Source: an uncultured Lachnospiraceae bacterium
GTDB taxonomy: Bacteria; Bacillota; Clostridia; Lachnospirales; Lachnospiraceae
DNA length: 40,904 nucleotides
Reading direction: 5' to 3'
Assembly (NCBI GenBank): GCA_948470755.1
Contig: CAOKPU010000022.1
Coordinates: forward strand, 1-40,904
Both the position numbers and the translations under genes were made by a program. Positions 1 through 9,680 of this stretch are shown here, piece after piece (the first letter of the stretch is position 1; every line of letters begins with the position of its first letter). The notes beneath the pieces were generated by a model that was not told the origin of the DNA, did not search any database, and saw nothing but the letters and a program-made list of their open reading frames with translations.

Positions 1-6
1 TATGAT

Positions 7-241
7 GATTCGGGTGTCAAAAGGCCCATCCGGCGGCCCCGTCTGGCAGATTGCATAAAAGATTTGTGCGCACTCTGTTGCACGGGACATTCCGATGAGC
101 CTCGGAAAACAAAAATCGTGTTCAGCAGAGGCTTCCACGATTTTAGAGTCTCCTCTCCATCGTGCAAAAGCCGTTTGCACAATATCCTTTTATGCAGTCT
201 GCCAGACGGGGCCGCCGGATGGGCCTTTTGACACCCAAATC
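7..241. mobile_element. MITE-like palindromic element with 55-bp terminal inverted repeats
   Basis: Bases 7-61 are the reverse complement of 187-241 with only two mismatches (11/237 and 51/197). The pairing stops sharply at 7/241. The flanks carry the same direct hexamer TATGAT (1-6 and 243-248). The right copy is preceded by a T at 242, so a 7-bp target duplication is possible if the base before the window is T. Between the arms lie three further hairpins: 90-95 with 102-107, 112-120 with 136-144, and 162-168 with 174-180. There is no ORF of useful size inside. Each arm tip carries an outward-facing TTGACA (228-233 on plus, 16-21 on minus). The structure fits a non-autonomous transposable element; a structured RNA upstream of proS is the alternative. 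The rest of 1-310 holds only the proS ribosome binding site. Confidence 0.7.
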
Positions 242-310
242 TTATGATAAAAAACCCTTCGGGAGGATGCGTACTGCGCGCAAGAGAAAAATGGCTGGAA
301 AGGAGAAAAA

Positions 311-1741
311 ATGGGCGAGAAAAAATTAGTAGAGGCAATTACATCCATGGATGAGGATTTTGCGCAATGGTATACGGATGTAGTAAAAAAAGCGGAATTG
401 ATTGATTATTCCAATGTAAAGGGGTGTATGGTGATTAAACCGGCCGGATATGCGGTATGGGAGTTGATCCAAAGGCAGTTGGATGATATGTTCAAGGCGT
501 CAGGAGTGGAAAATGTTTATATGCCAATGTTTATACCGGAAAGTTTACTGCAGAAAGAAAAGGATCATGTGGAAGGTTTTGCGCCGGAAGTGGCGTGGGT
601 GACCCATGGGGGGCTGAATCCACTGCAGGAAAGAATGTGCGTGCGGCCTACATCGGAAACGCTGTTTTGTGATTTTTATAAAGGGGATATCCAATCATAT
701 CGGGATTTGCCTAAAGTCTATAATCAGTGGTGCAGTGTTGTGCGCTGGGAAAAAGAAACCAGGCCGTTCCTCCGTTCCAGGGAGTTTTTATGGCAGGAGG
801 GGCATACCGCACATGCTACGGCGAAAGAGGCGCAGGAGAGAACGGAGCAAATGTTGAATGTGTATGCGGATTTCTGTGAACAGGTCCTGGCTATTCCGGT
901 AGTAAAGGGGCGCAAGACGGAAAAAGAGAAGTTTGCAGGGGCGGAATCGACATATACGATCGAAGCGCTTATGCACGACGGGAAAGCTTTGCAGTCGGGA
1001 ACGAGCCATAATTTTGGGGACGGATTTGCAAAAGCTTTTGAAATTCAATTTACGGATAAGGATAATAAGCTGAAGTATGTGCATCAGACATCCTGGGGTA
1101 TGTCTACAAGGATTATCGGAGCAATTATCATGGTCCATGGGGATAATTCCGGCTTGGTGCTTCCTCCCAGAGTAGCGCCTACGCAGGTGATGATTATACC
1201 GATCCAGCAGAAGAAGGAAGGGGTTCTGGATAAGGCTTATGAATTAAAAGGCAGGCTTTCCGGGTTCCGTGTGAAAGTGGATGATTCGGATAAGAGTCCG
1301 GGATGGAAGTTCTCAGAGCAGGAGATGAGGGGTATTCCCATCCGTGTGGAGATAGGGCCGAAGGATATTGAAGCGGGTAAGTGCGTGATCTGCCGCAGGG
1401 ATAATGGGGAAAAAGCAGAAGTGATGCTGGATGAATTGGAAAAGGCAACGGCAGAAATCCTGGAAGACATCCAGGCCAATATGTACCGAAAGGCAAAGGC
1501 GCATCTGGAATCCCATACTTACACCGCAGCGACGAAAGATGAGTTTGTAAAAATATTTACGGAAAAATCCGGGTTTGTAAAGGCAATGTGGTGTGGAAAT
1601 GAAGAATGCGAAGAGAAAATAAAAGAGGATATGGGAGTGACGAGCCGTTGTATGCCATATGAGCAGGAGTGTCTGTCGGATACTTGTATTTACTGTAACA
1701 GACCGGCTAAGAAAATGGTTTATTGGGGCAGGGCGTATTAA
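311..1741 (+). CDS. proS: Prolyl-tRNA synthetase, archaeal/eukaryotic type
   Basis: This cytoplasmic class II aminoacyl-tRNA synthetase charges tRNA-Pro with proline using ATP. The 476-residue length and sequence match the short ProRS type without the large bacterial editing insertion. The catalytic core carries motif 2-like RPTSET and the later QTSWGMSTR segment. The C-terminal third holds the extension typical of this type, with Cys-rich parts (CVIC, then a CGNEEC segment and CIYC) that bind zinc in relatives, and it ends in an aromatic-rich tail (YWGRAY). The start follows a clear AAAGGAG site 5 to 6 bases upstream. The gene stands alone, behind the palindromic element and before a strong hairpin. 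No T-box leader is visible. Confidence 0.96.
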   Translation: MGEKKLVEAITSMDEDFAQWYTDVVKKAELIDYSNVKGCMVIKPAGYAVWELIQRQLDDMFKASGVENVYMPMFIPESLLQKEKDHVEGFAPEVAWVTHGGLNPLQERMCVRPTSETLFCDFYKGDIQSYRDLPKVYNQWCSVVRWEKETRPFLRSREFLWQEGHTAHATAKEAQERTEQMLNVYADFCEQVLAIPVVKGRKTEKEKFAGAESTYTIEALMHDGKALQSGTSHNFGDGFAKAFEIQFTDKDNKLKYVHQTSWGMSTRIIGAIIMVHGDNSGLVLPPRVAPTQVMIIPIQQKKEGVLDKAYELKGRLSGFRVKVDDSDKSPGWKFSEQEMRGIPIRVEIGPKDIEAGKCVICRRDNGEKAEVMLDELEKATAEILEDIQANMYRKAKAHLESHTYTAATKDEFVKIFTEKSGFVKAMWCGNEECEEKIKEDMGVTSRCMPYEQECLSDTCIYCNRPAKKMVYWGRAY

Positions 1742-1819
1742 TAATCATGCCTGTTTCTTGGCTTGTGAATTTTGGGCCGATGTCAATGGCATCCTGCATC
1801 AAAGCTTTCATTACAGGCG

Positions 1820-1864
1820 ATGAGCCTGCCTGCCCCGTCCGATAGACGGGGCAGGCAGGCTCAT
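1820..1864. terminator. 20-bp perfect hairpin between convergent genes
   Basis: Bases 1820-1839 pair perfectly with 1845-1864 around the 5-base loop CGATA. It lies downstream of proS (plus) and rubredoxin (minus), which converge here, so a shared bidirectional stop is the natural reading. It has no proper T-tract on either side (TTTGATG follows on plus), so it is not a textbook intrinsic terminator. A repeat-family hairpin is possible. Confidence 0.55.
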
Positions 1865-1920
1865 TTGATGTCTGAATCCATAAATTCCCTAAATAAAAGT
1901 ATATTTTTGCTATTTGTCCG

Positions 1921-2079
1921 TTATATCTTTTCAAATACGTCTTTTCCGAGTCCGCATATGGGGCATACCCAGCTATCCGGGAGTTCTTCAAATGGGGTAC
2001 CGGGAGCGATCCCGTTATTCGGATCTCCGGCTTCGGGATCATAAATATAGCCACAAGGGCCGCAAATGTATTTATCCAC
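1921..2079 (-). CDS. Rubredoxin
   Basis: This 52-residue iron protein is a one-electron carrier of the cytoplasm. Four cysteines in two CxxC knuckles (C6/C9 in CGPCGY and C39/C42 in CPICG) bind one Fe, and the spacing and the WVCP segment are textbook rubredoxin. The start is GTG at 2079, with an AAAGGATGG ribosome site upstream; an in-frame ATG is not available. It lies 26 bases behind the flavodiiron protein gene on the same strand, so the two are probably co-transcribed and rubredoxin is its likely electron donor. The gene is short and is easily missed by ORF calling. Confidence 0.93.
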   Translation of the reverse strand: MDKYICGPCGYIYDPEAGDPNNGIAPGTPFEELPDSWVCPICGLGKDVFEKI

Positions 2080-2105
2080 TGATATCCATCCTTTCTATGT
2101 TAGTT

Positions 2106-3281
2106 TTATTTTGCTTGTTCTATCATATTTTGTACATTTTTATATATTTCATTCAATTGTTCTTCTGAAGGGATATAATTTATCCGTATTCTGTCCATAC
2201 AGATATGGAATCCACAGGCTTCCAGTTCTTTTTCCGCCAGCTCAATGCTTTGGCCGCTCCATCCATAGGATCCGAAAGCAAACGCTTCCCTGTTTTTCGG
2301 TGAAAGGCCTTTCAGGTAACATAAGAAAGCGGCGGCAGTAGGCAGCATCTGATTGTTGATGGTGGGAGATCCTACGGCGATATATTTACTGTCCAGCAGT
2401 TCCGGGACAATATTGGAATAATGGTCTGCTTTTAGATCAAATAATTTGGCGGGGACATTTTTATCCGCAAAGGCTTCAGAGATCGTCTTTGCTATTTTTT
2501 CCGTAGAATGCCACATGCTGTCGTAGACGATAACGGCGCCTGTTTTTGGTTCGTTGGCGCTCCAGGCGGTATAAGCATCTAAAATATCCTTAATGTGGCT
2601 GCGCCATATGATGCCATGGCTGGGGGCAATCGTATCAATGTCCAGGCTGCTTAATGTATTCCATACATTCTGCACTTGCCGGCCAAAACACATAATGATA
2701 TTGCCGTAATATTTTTTTGCCTCGCTTAATATGACGGAAAGGTCGTCTTCGTCATCGAAGTGTGCGGTAGTTGCATAGTGCTGTCCGAAGGCATCGTTAG
2801 AGAACAGGATTTTTTCTTCCGGGCAGTAGGTTACCATGTTATCCGGCCAATGGAGCATGGGGGTGGATACAAAAGTCAGGGTACGTTTTCCAATGGAGAT
2901 GGACTCGCCGCTTTTGACGGGGATATATCCGTAATCGCCATAATGAGCGGTAAGCCCTTTGATGCCGGCGGGACTGCTTGTATATATGGCCGCGTTGGGG
3001 CAATGCTGCCTGATGAATGGCAAAGCGCCGGAATGATCCATTTCCACATGATTGGATATAATGATGTCGATATCTTCCGGGGGAAGGATATCGCGGATGC
3101 GGGAGAGCATTTCTTCCGCAAAAGGGGCTTTGACGGTATCGATTAAAGTGACCTTCTCATCTACGATCAGATAGGCCCCGTATGAAGTCCCTTTTTCCGT
3201 GCTATAGCCATGGAAGTTGCGGATATTCCAATCTACGGCCCCAACCCAATAAATGCCTTCTTTTACTTTTGCTGCTTTCAT
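2106..3281 (-). CDS. fprA: Flavodiiron protein (A-type flavoprotein, FprA)
   Basis: This cytoplasmic enzyme reduces O2 to water and/or NO to N2O with electrons from rubredoxin. The metallo-beta-lactamase-like N-terminal domain has the full diiron ligand set: H78-x-E80-x-D82-H83, H144, D163 and H222. A flavodoxin-like FMN domain begins near residue 247, with the phosphate loop at YDSMWHSTE. The length of 391 residues is normal. The start is the ATG at 3281 (MKAAKVKEG), which follows AAAGAGGT; an upstream in-frame ATG would overlap nifJ and lacks a ribosome site. It sits between nifJ and rubredoxin, an oxygen/NO defence unit for an anaerobe that relies on the oxygen-sensitive PFOR. Confidence 0.95.
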   Translation of the reverse strand: MKAAKVKEGIYWVGAVDWNIRNFHGYSTEKGTSYGAYLIVDEKVTLIDTVKAPFAEEMLSRIRDILPPEDIDIIISNHVEMDHSGALPFIRQHCPNAAIYTSSPAGIKGLTAHYGDYGYIPVKSGESISIGKRTLTFVSTPMLHWPDNMVTYCPEEKILFSNDAFGQHYATTAHFDDEDDLSVILSEAKKYYGNIIMCFGRQVQNVWNTLSSLDIDTIAPSHGIIWRSHIKDILDAYTAWSANEPKTGAVIVYDSMWHSTEKIAKTISEAFADKNVPAKLFDLKADHYSNIVPELLDSKYIAVGSPTINNQMLPTAAAFLCYLKGLSPKNREAFAFGSYGWSGQSIELAEKELEACGFHICMDRIRINYIPSEEQLNEIYKNVQNMIEQAK

Positions 3282-3315
3282 AACAGATACCTCTTTTCTT
3301 TTAAATTCCTTTTTA

Positions 3316-6300
3316 TTATAGCAGATTTGTGTCATATAGGTCGATAAGTTTCTTTAAATAAAGGTATCTTTCTTTGGCATCCTTGGCGGCCTGGGAAAAG
3401 AGTTCTTCCGCAAGGCCGGGTTTCATCCTTTCCAGGATGCTGTATCTGTTTTCCCCGGATAAAAATTCTTTATACTCCATAGAAGGTTCTTTGCTGTCCA
3501 GGATAAAGGGGTTTTTGCCCTGTTCCCTGAGGGCGGGGTTGAAGCGGAAAAGATGCCAATAACCGGCTTCCACTGCTTTTGCTTCCTCATGCTGGGAAGA
3601 ACCCATGCCGGAACGGATGCCATGGCTGATGCAGGGAGAATAGGCGATGAGCAGGGAAGGGCCGGGGTAGGCTTCCGCTTCCGCAATGGCTTTGATTGTT
3701 TGGTTGTAGTCCGCGCCCATGGCAATTTGCGCTACATAAATATAACCATATGTCATCGCCATGGCTGCCAAGTCTTTCTTTTTGCGGGTTTTGCCGCCGG
3801 AGGCAAGTTTGGCGGTAGAGCCGGCGGGAGTAGCTTTGGAAGCCTGCCCTCCGGTATTGGAATAAACTTCCGTATCGAAGATGAGGACATTGAGATCCTC
3901 TCCGCTGGCCAATACGTGATCCAATCCTCCAAAGCCGATATCGTAAGCCCAGCCGTCGCCCCCAAATATCCATTGGGATTTTTTGGACAGGAAGTCTTTT
4001 CCATTTTGCAATTCCAGACATAACGGCAATAATTCTTTATGGATAATGCCGTTATTGGTATCTTGGTCATTTGCTTTAAGAATATAAGATTCCAGTTCGT
4101 TGGTAAGGGTATCGGTATCGGCGCTGTTGTTTATGCCGTCGGAAAAACTTTGCAGCCATTGTTTTAAAGCCTTCTGCAAATCAGGGAAGGGAATTTGGCT
4201 GTTTTCCAATTGTTGCAGCAAAAGGATTGCTTTTTCTTTCAGACGGCCTCTTACGGCGTTTTGCGCTAGGACCATGCCGTAGCCAAATTCCGCCGCATCT
4301 TCAAAAAGGGAATTGGACCAGGCGGGTCCTTGGCCGGAAGCGTCTGTTGTATAGGCTGTGGATGGGGAGGAATTTGCCCAGATGGAAGAACAGCCTGTAG
4401 CATTGGCAATGTACATCCTCCTGCCAAAAAGCCGGGTGATCAATGTGGCATAAGGAGTTTCCCCGCATCCGGCGCAGGCTCCGTGGAATTCCAGCATAGG
4501 CGGTTTAAACTGGCTGCCTTTTACGGTGGTTTCTTTGAACTTTTCAACAATCTCCGGCTTGAGGGGCAGGGATTTGCCGTAATCAAAGTATTGCTGCCTC
4601 TCTTCATGTTCTTTTACAGGATGCATGGCAAGGGCTTTTTCCCCGTTTTTTCCGGGGCATACGCCGGCGCAGGACCCGCATCCTGTGCAATCTGTCTCCG
4701 AAACAGTGATGGAAAAAGTATATCCGGGCATCCCGGTCATAGGAAGGGTTTGCATGCCTGCCGGCGCTTTTTCCTGTTCTTCGCCGTTCATGGCTGCGGG
4801 ACGGATGACCGCATGGGGGCAGACAAAGGAGCAGCGGCAGCATTGGATGCAGTTTTCCGGTTTCCAGACAGGGATTTCCGTAGCGACATTGCGCCGTTCG
4901 TGGGCAGTGGAACCGGAAGGGAAGGAGCCGTCCACATAGGGGAGGAATGCGGATACCGGTAAAGAGTTGCCTTCCTGCATGACGATAGGTTTTTGGATAT
5001 TTTCTACATAAGCGGTAATTTCTGCGTTTCCGGGAAGGAGTTTGCTGTCTAAGGGTTCATATCCGGCATATTTCCATGAGGCGGGTATGGCGATTTCCAG
5101 AACATCTTCAATACCTCGGTCGATGGCGTCATAATTCATTTGCACGATTTTCTCCCCTTTTTTCCGGTAACTGATGGCGGCAGCCTCTTTCATCAACTGC
5201 CTTGCTTCTTCGATAGGGATGATATTGGCAAGCCGGAAGAAGGCAGCCTGCAGGATAGTGCTGATTTTATTATTCAGCCCAATTTCTTTTCCAATGCGGA
5301 TGGCGTCTATGACATATAGTTTAATATCATGTCCGGCGATATAACGCTTTACCTGGCCCGGGATATATTGTTCCAGCTCTTCTTCTTTGTAATAACAGTT
5401 CAGGAGAAAAATGCCTCCGTCTTTTAAATCCTGTACCATATTATACTTATGGAGATAGACAGGATTGTGACATGCGACAAAATCTGCCCGATGGATCAGA
5501 TAGGAGGAGCGGATGGGAAGATCCCCGAAGCGGAGGTGGGAGACGGTAAGCCCGCGGGACTTCTTAGAATCATAGTCGAAATATGCCTGTACATATTTAT
5601 CTGTATGGTTGCCAATGATTTTGATGGAACTTTTATTGGCGCTGACCGTACCGTCTCCCCCCAGCCCCCAGAATTTGCAGCATATAGTAGTAGGAGGGGC
5701 GGCGTCGATAATATGGGGAATATCCAGCGATAAATGTGTAACATCGTCTATAATGCCCAAAGTAAATCTGCTCTTTTTTCCGGATACGGAATTTTGGAAG
5801 ACAGCATAAATCTGGCTTGGATCAGTGTCCTTGGAACTAAGCCCATATCTGCCGGAAAAAACGGATATCTGATGAAAGGCGCTGTCTTTAAGGGCTGCGA
5901 GGACATCCAGATAAAGAGGCTCTCCTATTGCGCCGGGTTCTTTTGTACGGTCTAAAACGGTAATCCGGGAAACGGAAGGAGGAAGAAGGGCCAGCAAATG
6001 GGAGGCGCTGAAAGGGCGGTAGAGGCGTACTTCGATTAACCCTGCTTTTATACCGCAGTTATGTTCCGTAAGGTAATCTATGGTTTCCTTAATGGCGCTG
6101 CATACGGAACCCATAGCGATGATAATATGTTGGGCGTTGCTTTCGCCATAATAGTTGAAGAGGCCGTAACTGGTCCCTATTTTTTTATTTATTTCGCTCA
6201 TATATGATTCTACAAGGGAAGGAAGAGCATTGTAAAAACGGTTGGAAGCCTCCCTTGCCTGAAAAAAGATATCAGGATTCTGGGCGGAACCCATGAGCCT

Positions 6301-6939
6301 GGCATGGCTGGGGTTTAAAGCATGTTCCCGGAATTGGCGGATAGCGTCCAGATCGGCCATATCCTTTAAATCCTCATAAGACCAGATATCAATCTTCTGC
6401 ATTTCATGGGAAGTGCGGAAGCCGTCAAAGAAATGAATGAAAGGAAGCCTTCCTTTTATAGCCGATAAATGGGCTGCAGGGGCCAGATCCATAACTTCCT
6501 GCACGCTGCCGCTTGCTAATATGGCGACGCCTGTCTGACGACAGGCATATATATCGGAATGGTCGCCGAAAATAGATAAGGCATGGCTGGCGATCGTCCT
6601 GGCTGCCACATGGAATACGCCGGGCAGCAGTTCGCCTGCTATTTTGTATAAATTCGGTATCATAAGCAGCAAGCCCTGGGAGGCTGTAAAAGTGGAAGTA
6701 AGGGCGCCGGCGGCAAGGGAGCCGTGCACTGCCCCGGCTGCCCCGGATTCCGACTGCATTTCCGTAACTTTAACGGTTTGCCCGAAAATGTTCTCCCTGC
6801 CCTCTGCGGCCCATTCATCCGTATATTCCGCCATAGTAGAAGAAGGGGTGATCGGATAAACCGCCGCCACTTCGCTGTAAGCATAAGCTACATGCGCTGC
6901 CGCCTGGTTCCCGTCCATTGTTTTCTTCTCTCTTTGCAT
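3316..6939 (-). CDS. nifJ: Pyruvate:ferredoxin (flavodoxin) oxidoreductase
   Basis: This homodimeric enzyme converts pyruvate and CoA to acetyl-CoA, CO2 and reduced ferredoxin. At 1207 residues it is a complete single-chain PFOR. The N-terminal pyrimidine-binding domain has YPITPSSTMAE. Two 4Fe-4S ferredoxin motifs lie near residues 690-705 (CIQCCRCSFVCP) and 745-760 (CTGCGSCAGVCP). A proximal cluster/TPP domain follows (CAGCGETPYA, then GGDGWAYDIG and SNTGGQASKATP). The start has a strong AAGGAGGA site. It is divergent from ackA, which uses the acetyl phosphate made from its product, and is followed by the flavodiiron gene 34 bases downstream. Confidence 0.97.
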   Translation of the reverse strand: MQREKKTMDGNQAAAHVAYAYSEVAAVYPITPSSTMAEYTDEWAAEGRENIFGQTVKVTEMQSESGAAGAVHGSLAAGALTSTFTASQGLLLMIPNLYKIAGELLPGVFHVAARTIASHALSIFGDHSDIYACRQTGVAILASGSVQEVMDLAPAAHLSAIKGRLPFIHFFDGFRTSHEMQKIDIWSYEDLKDMADLDAIRQFREHALNPSHARLMGSAQNPDIFFQAREASNRFYNALPSLVESYMSEINKKIGTSYGLFNYYGESNAQHIIIAMGSVCSAIKETIDYLTEHNCGIKAGLIEVRLYRPFSASHLLALLPPSVSRITVLDRTKEPGAIGEPLYLDVLAALKDSAFHQISVFSGRYGLSSKDTDPSQIYAVFQNSVSGKKSRFTLGIIDDVTHLSLDIPHIIDAAPPTTICCKFWGLGGDGTVSANKSSIKIIGNHTDKYVQAYFDYDSKKSRGLTVSHLRFGDLPIRSSYLIHRADFVACHNPVYLHKYNMVQDLKDGGIFLLNCYYKEEELEQYIPGQVKRYIAGHDIKLYVIDAIRIGKEIGLNNKISTILQAAFFRLANIIPIEEARQLMKEAAAISYRKKGEKIVQMNYDAIDRGIEDVLEIAIPASWKYAGYEPLDSKLLPGNAEITAYVENIQKPIVMQEGNSLPVSAFLPYVDGSFPSGSTAHERRNVATEIPVWKPENCIQCCRCSFVCPHAVIRPAAMNGEEQEKAPAGMQTLPMTGMPGYTFSITVSETDCTGCGSCAGVCPGKNGEKALAMHPVKEHEERQQYFDYGKSLPLKPEIVEKFKETTVKGSQFKPPMLEFHGACAGCGETPYATLITRLFGRRMYIANATGCSSIWANSSPSTAYTTDASGQGPAWSNSLFEDAAEFGYGMVLAQNAVRGRLKEKAILLLQQLENSQIPFPDLQKALKQWLQSFSDGINNSADTDTLTNELESYILKANDQDTNNGIIHKELLPLCLELQNGKDFLSKKSQWIFGGDGWAYDIGFGGLDHVLASGEDLNVLIFDTEVYSNTGGQASKATPAGSTAKLASGGKTRKKKDLAAMAMTYGYIYVAQIAMGADYNQTIKAIAEAEAYPGPSLLIAYSPCISHGIRSGMGSSQHEEAKAVEAGYWHLFRFNPALREQGKNPFILDSKEPSMEYKEFLSGENRYSILERMKPGLAEELFSQAAKDAKERYLYLKKLIDLYDTNLL

Positions 6940-6954
6940 GATAAGTTCCTCCTT

Positions 6955-6982
6955 AATATATTGATAATTAGATTTTGTGCAA
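6955..6982 (-). promoter_or_regulatory. Promoter of nifJ
   Basis: On the minus strand TTGCAC (6982-6977) is followed after 16 bases by TATATT (6960-6955). This is a sigma-A-like pair just upstream of the nifJ ribosome site, in the 152-bp gap shared with ackA. No convincing Rex operator was found. Confidence 0.5.
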
Positions 6983-7091
6983 AAACTTTATTTTTTATCA
7001 GTATTAAAGTTACTTTTTTTATCTGGAAATATCCTTTTATATGTTGTAAAATTCAATTAATAAAAATCAGGAAAGAGGAGGCGGTATTGAT

Positions 7092-8288
7092 ATGAATATT
7101 CTGGTAATCAATTGCGGCAGTTCTTCGCTTAAATATCAGTTGATAGACAGCGAAAGCGAGAAAGCGCTGGCGAAGGGGCTTTGCGAAAGGATCGGGATAG
7201 ACGGCAGCGCGATTACACATCAACCGGCAGGCGGGGAAAAAGTGACGATGGAAACAGATATGCCGGATCATACGGTGGCGGTAAAGCTGGTAATTGAAAA
7301 ATTGACGGATAAAGAAGCGGGAGTCATCGGCTCTCTGGATGAAATCGATGCGGTGGGCCATCGCATCGTCCATGGAGGAGAGAAATTTGCATCTTCCGTT
7401 ATTATTACGGAGGAAGTATTAAAACAGGTAGAAGACTGTAACGATCTGGCCCCATTGCATAACCCGGCGAACTTAGTCGGCATCAATTCCTGCAAAGAAG
7501 TAATGCCAAATGTGCCTATGGTCGGCGTATTTGATACGGCGTTCCATCAGACGATGCCGAAAAAAGCCTATATGTATGGGCTGCCTTATGAGTATTATGA
7601 GAAGCACAAAGTAAGACGGTATGGATTTCATGGGACGAGCCATGATTTTGTATCGAAAAGGGCGGCCGAGATATTGGGAAAGGATAGGAAGGAATTAAGG
7701 ATCATTGTTTGCCACTTAGGCAATGGGGCGAGTGTATCGGCAGTGAAGTATGGGGAATCTATAGATACTTCCATGGGCCTGACGCCTTTGGAGGGCCTGA
7801 TCATGGGGACAAGAAGCGGGGATATCGACCCTGCCATTATTACATTTATTGCTGAGAAAGAAAAAATTACGGCGGAAGAGGTATTGAATATTTGTAATAA
7901 AAAATCAGGGGTCCTTGGTTTATCCGGCGGCCTTTCCAGCGATTTCAGGGATTTGGGACAGGCGGCGGAAGAAGGGAACGAAAAGGCGAAGGACACATTG
8001 GAGGCTTATGCATATCGGGTTGGAAAATATATCGGGGCTTACGCCGCGGCAATGAACGGCGTGGATGTGATTGTATTTACAGCAGGGATCGGGGAAAATA
8101 ATGCGCAAGTGAGGGAAATGATAGGGCAATATATAGGATTTTTGGGAACAAATATCGATAAGGAAAAAAATAAGCTTCGTGGGGAAGAAGTAATCCTTTC
8201 CGACGGGAATTCCAAAGTGGCTACGATGGTAATCCCGACAAACGAAGAGTTGGCGATTGCAAGGGAAACGGTCAGGCTGATCAAATAG
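7092..8288 (+). CDS. ackA: Acetate kinase
   Basis: This enzyme interconverts acetyl phosphate plus ADP with acetate plus ATP, the energy-yielding last step of acetate fermentation in the cytoplasm. The 398-residue protein opens with [10 protein letters not shown], the ASKHA-fold phosphate loop. It also has the family segments [28 protein letters not shown] and FTAGIGENN. The start follows GAGGAGG. It is divergent from nifJ across a 152-bp promoter region. The phosphotransacetylase gene that would link the two is not in the window. cca follows 14 bases downstream and is probably in the same transcript. Confidence 0.97.
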   Translation: MNILVINCGSSSLKYQLIDSESEKALAKGLCERIGIDGSAITHQPAGGEKVTMETDMPDHTVAVKLVIEKLTDKEAGVIGSLDEIDAVGHRIVHGGEKFASSVIITEEVLKQVEDCNDLAPLHNPANLVGINSCKEVMPNVPMVGVFDTAFHQTMPKKAYMYGLPYEYYEKHKVRRYGFHGTSHDFVSKRAAEILGKDRKELRIIVCHLGNGASVSAVKYGESIDTSMGLTPLEGLIMGTRSGDIDPAIITFIAEKEKITAEEVLNICNKKSGVLGLSGGLSSDFRDLGQAAEEGNEKAKDTLEAYAYRVGKYIGAYAAAMNGVDVIVFTAGIGENNAQVREMIGQYIGFLGTNIDKEKNKLRGEEVILSDGNSKVATMVIPTNEELAIARETVRLIK

Positions 8289-8302
8289 CTGGCGGAGGGG
8301 CT

Positions 8303-9640
8303 ATGTATATTAATTTGCCGGATAAAGTAAAAAAAATAATAGCAGTTATTGAGTCTGCCGGATATGAGGCTTATGCGGTGGGCGGCTGTGTGCGTGATTC
8401 CCTCTTAGGGCGAGAGCCTGACGATTGGGATATTACCACATCTGCAAGCCCGCTGCAGATAAAGGCTCTTTTCGGGCGGACGCTTGACACAGGCATCAAG
8501 CATGGGACGGTAACCGTTATGATGGGAAGGGAAGGGTTTGAAGTAACCACTTACCGCATTGACGGAGAGTATGAGGATGGCAGGCATCCGAAGGATGTGA
8601 CTTTTACCCCTGAGCTTGGGGAGGATTTGAAACGGCGGGATTTTACTATAAACGCCATGGCCTATAATGACAGGGATGGGCTGGTGGATATATTCGGCGG
8701 GACAACAGATATAGAAAAGAAGATCATCCGCTGTGTGGGCAGCCCCAGAGAACGCTTTGGGGAAGATGCGCTTCGTATGATGCGTGCCGTGCGTTTTTCG
8801 GCCCAACTGGGATATAATATTGAAGAAGGGACGAGGACGGCGATTAAAGAAATGACGGCAAATCTTAAGAATATCAGCGCGGAGCGGATTCAGTCGGAGC
8901 TTGTGAAACTGTTGGTTTCCCCGCATCCCGATTATCTGCGGGTTTGTTATGAGACGGGCATTACGGGCATGATCCTGCCGGAATTTGATCAATGTATGGC
9001 AACAGAGCAGAACAATCCCCACCATTGTTATACGGTAGGCGAACATATCCTTCATTCTTTAACGGAGGTGGATGGGGATAAGATCCTGCGTCTTGCCATG
9101 CTTTTTCATGATATTGGCAAGCCGGAAACAAAGACTACGGATGAGGAAGGCGTGGATCATTTTCACGGACATGCAGCCGTAGGCGAGGGGATTACAAAAC
9201 GGGCGCTGCAACGGCTTAAGTTTGACAATGATACTTTGCATAAAGTATCCCGGATTGTACTTTATCATGATTATCCGGTGGCGATTTCTGCAGCGGGCGT
9301 CCGGAGGGCAATCAACAAAACCGGAGAGGATATCTTTCCCTATTTATTTGATGTAAAAAGAGCGGACATAGCAGCCCAAAGCGGATATCATAAAGCGGAA
9401 AAATTGGATTGGTTGGAAAAAATCAGAAATATTTATGAAATGGTCATGGACAACAATCATTGTATTTCTCTGCATACTCTTGCGGTAACGGGGAGGGATC
9501 TGATCGATGCCGGGATGAAACCAGGAAGGGAAATAGGGGGAATGCTGGATGCCCTGCTCGACATTGTGTTGGAAGATCCGGAAAAGAATACAAAAGAAAC
9601 ATTGATGGATTATGCGCGGGCGCTGCTGGAAGAGGAGTGA
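8303..9640 (+). CDS. cca: CCA-adding tRNA nucleotidyltransferase with HD domain
   Basis: This enzyme adds or repairs the 3' CCA end of tRNAs. The N-terminal class II nucleotidyltransferase head has GGCVRDSLLG followed by DDWD (metal-binding acidic pair), then the RRDFTINAMA and RFGEDALRMMRAVRF segments typical of CCA/poly(A) polymerase family heads. An HD domain (MLFHDIGKP, then HFHGH) lies near residues 265-300, as in many clostridial forms. The length is 445 residues. The start has GGAGGGG close upstream. Poly(A) polymerase activity cannot be excluded by reading alone. Confidence 0.93.
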   Translation: MYINLPDKVKKIIAVIESAGYEAYAVGGCVRDSLLGREPDDWDITTSASPLQIKALFGRTLDTGIKHGTVTVMMGREGFEVTTYRIDGEYEDGRHPKDVTFTPELGEDLKRRDFTINAMAYNDRDGLVDIFGGTTDIEKKIIRCVGSPRERFGEDALRMMRAVRFSAQLGYNIEEGTRTAIKEMTANLKNISAERIQSELVKLLVSPHPDYLRVCYETGITGMILPEFDQCMATEQNNPHHCYTVGEHILHSLTEVDGDKILRLAMLFHDIGKPETKTTDEEGVDHFHGHAAVGEGITKRALQRLKFDNDTLHKVSRIVLYHDYPVAISAAGVRRAINKTGEDIFPYLFDVKRADIAAQSGYHKAEKLDWLEKIRNIYEMVMDNNHCISLHTLAVTGRDLIDAGMKPGREIGGMLDALLDIVLEDPEKNTKETLMDYARALLEEE

Positions 9641-9680
9641 GGAAGGGTTTCTGCTTTAACGAAAGGTTAAATGGTAATAT

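Noticed and set aside
1-310. T-box riboswitch before proS
   Set aside because: The conserved T-box bulge sequence (AGGGTGGAACCGCG type) is absent. The structure present is a symmetric inverted repeat with flanking direct repeats.
788-1138. Minus-strand ORFs inside proS, and many like them inside nifJ, ftsH, feoB and the GH genes
   Set aside because: They lack ribosome sites and recognisable families and lie opposite strongly supported genes.
3282-3335. Longer N-terminus of the flavodiiron protein (start 3335)
   Set aside because: The extension overlaps nifJ, has no ribosome site, and the family begins at MKAAKVKEG, which has a good one.
6940-7091. Rex operator between nifJ and ackA
   Set aside because: TTGTAAAATTCAATTAA near 7044 resembles only one half of the Rex palindrome; the second half does not fit.
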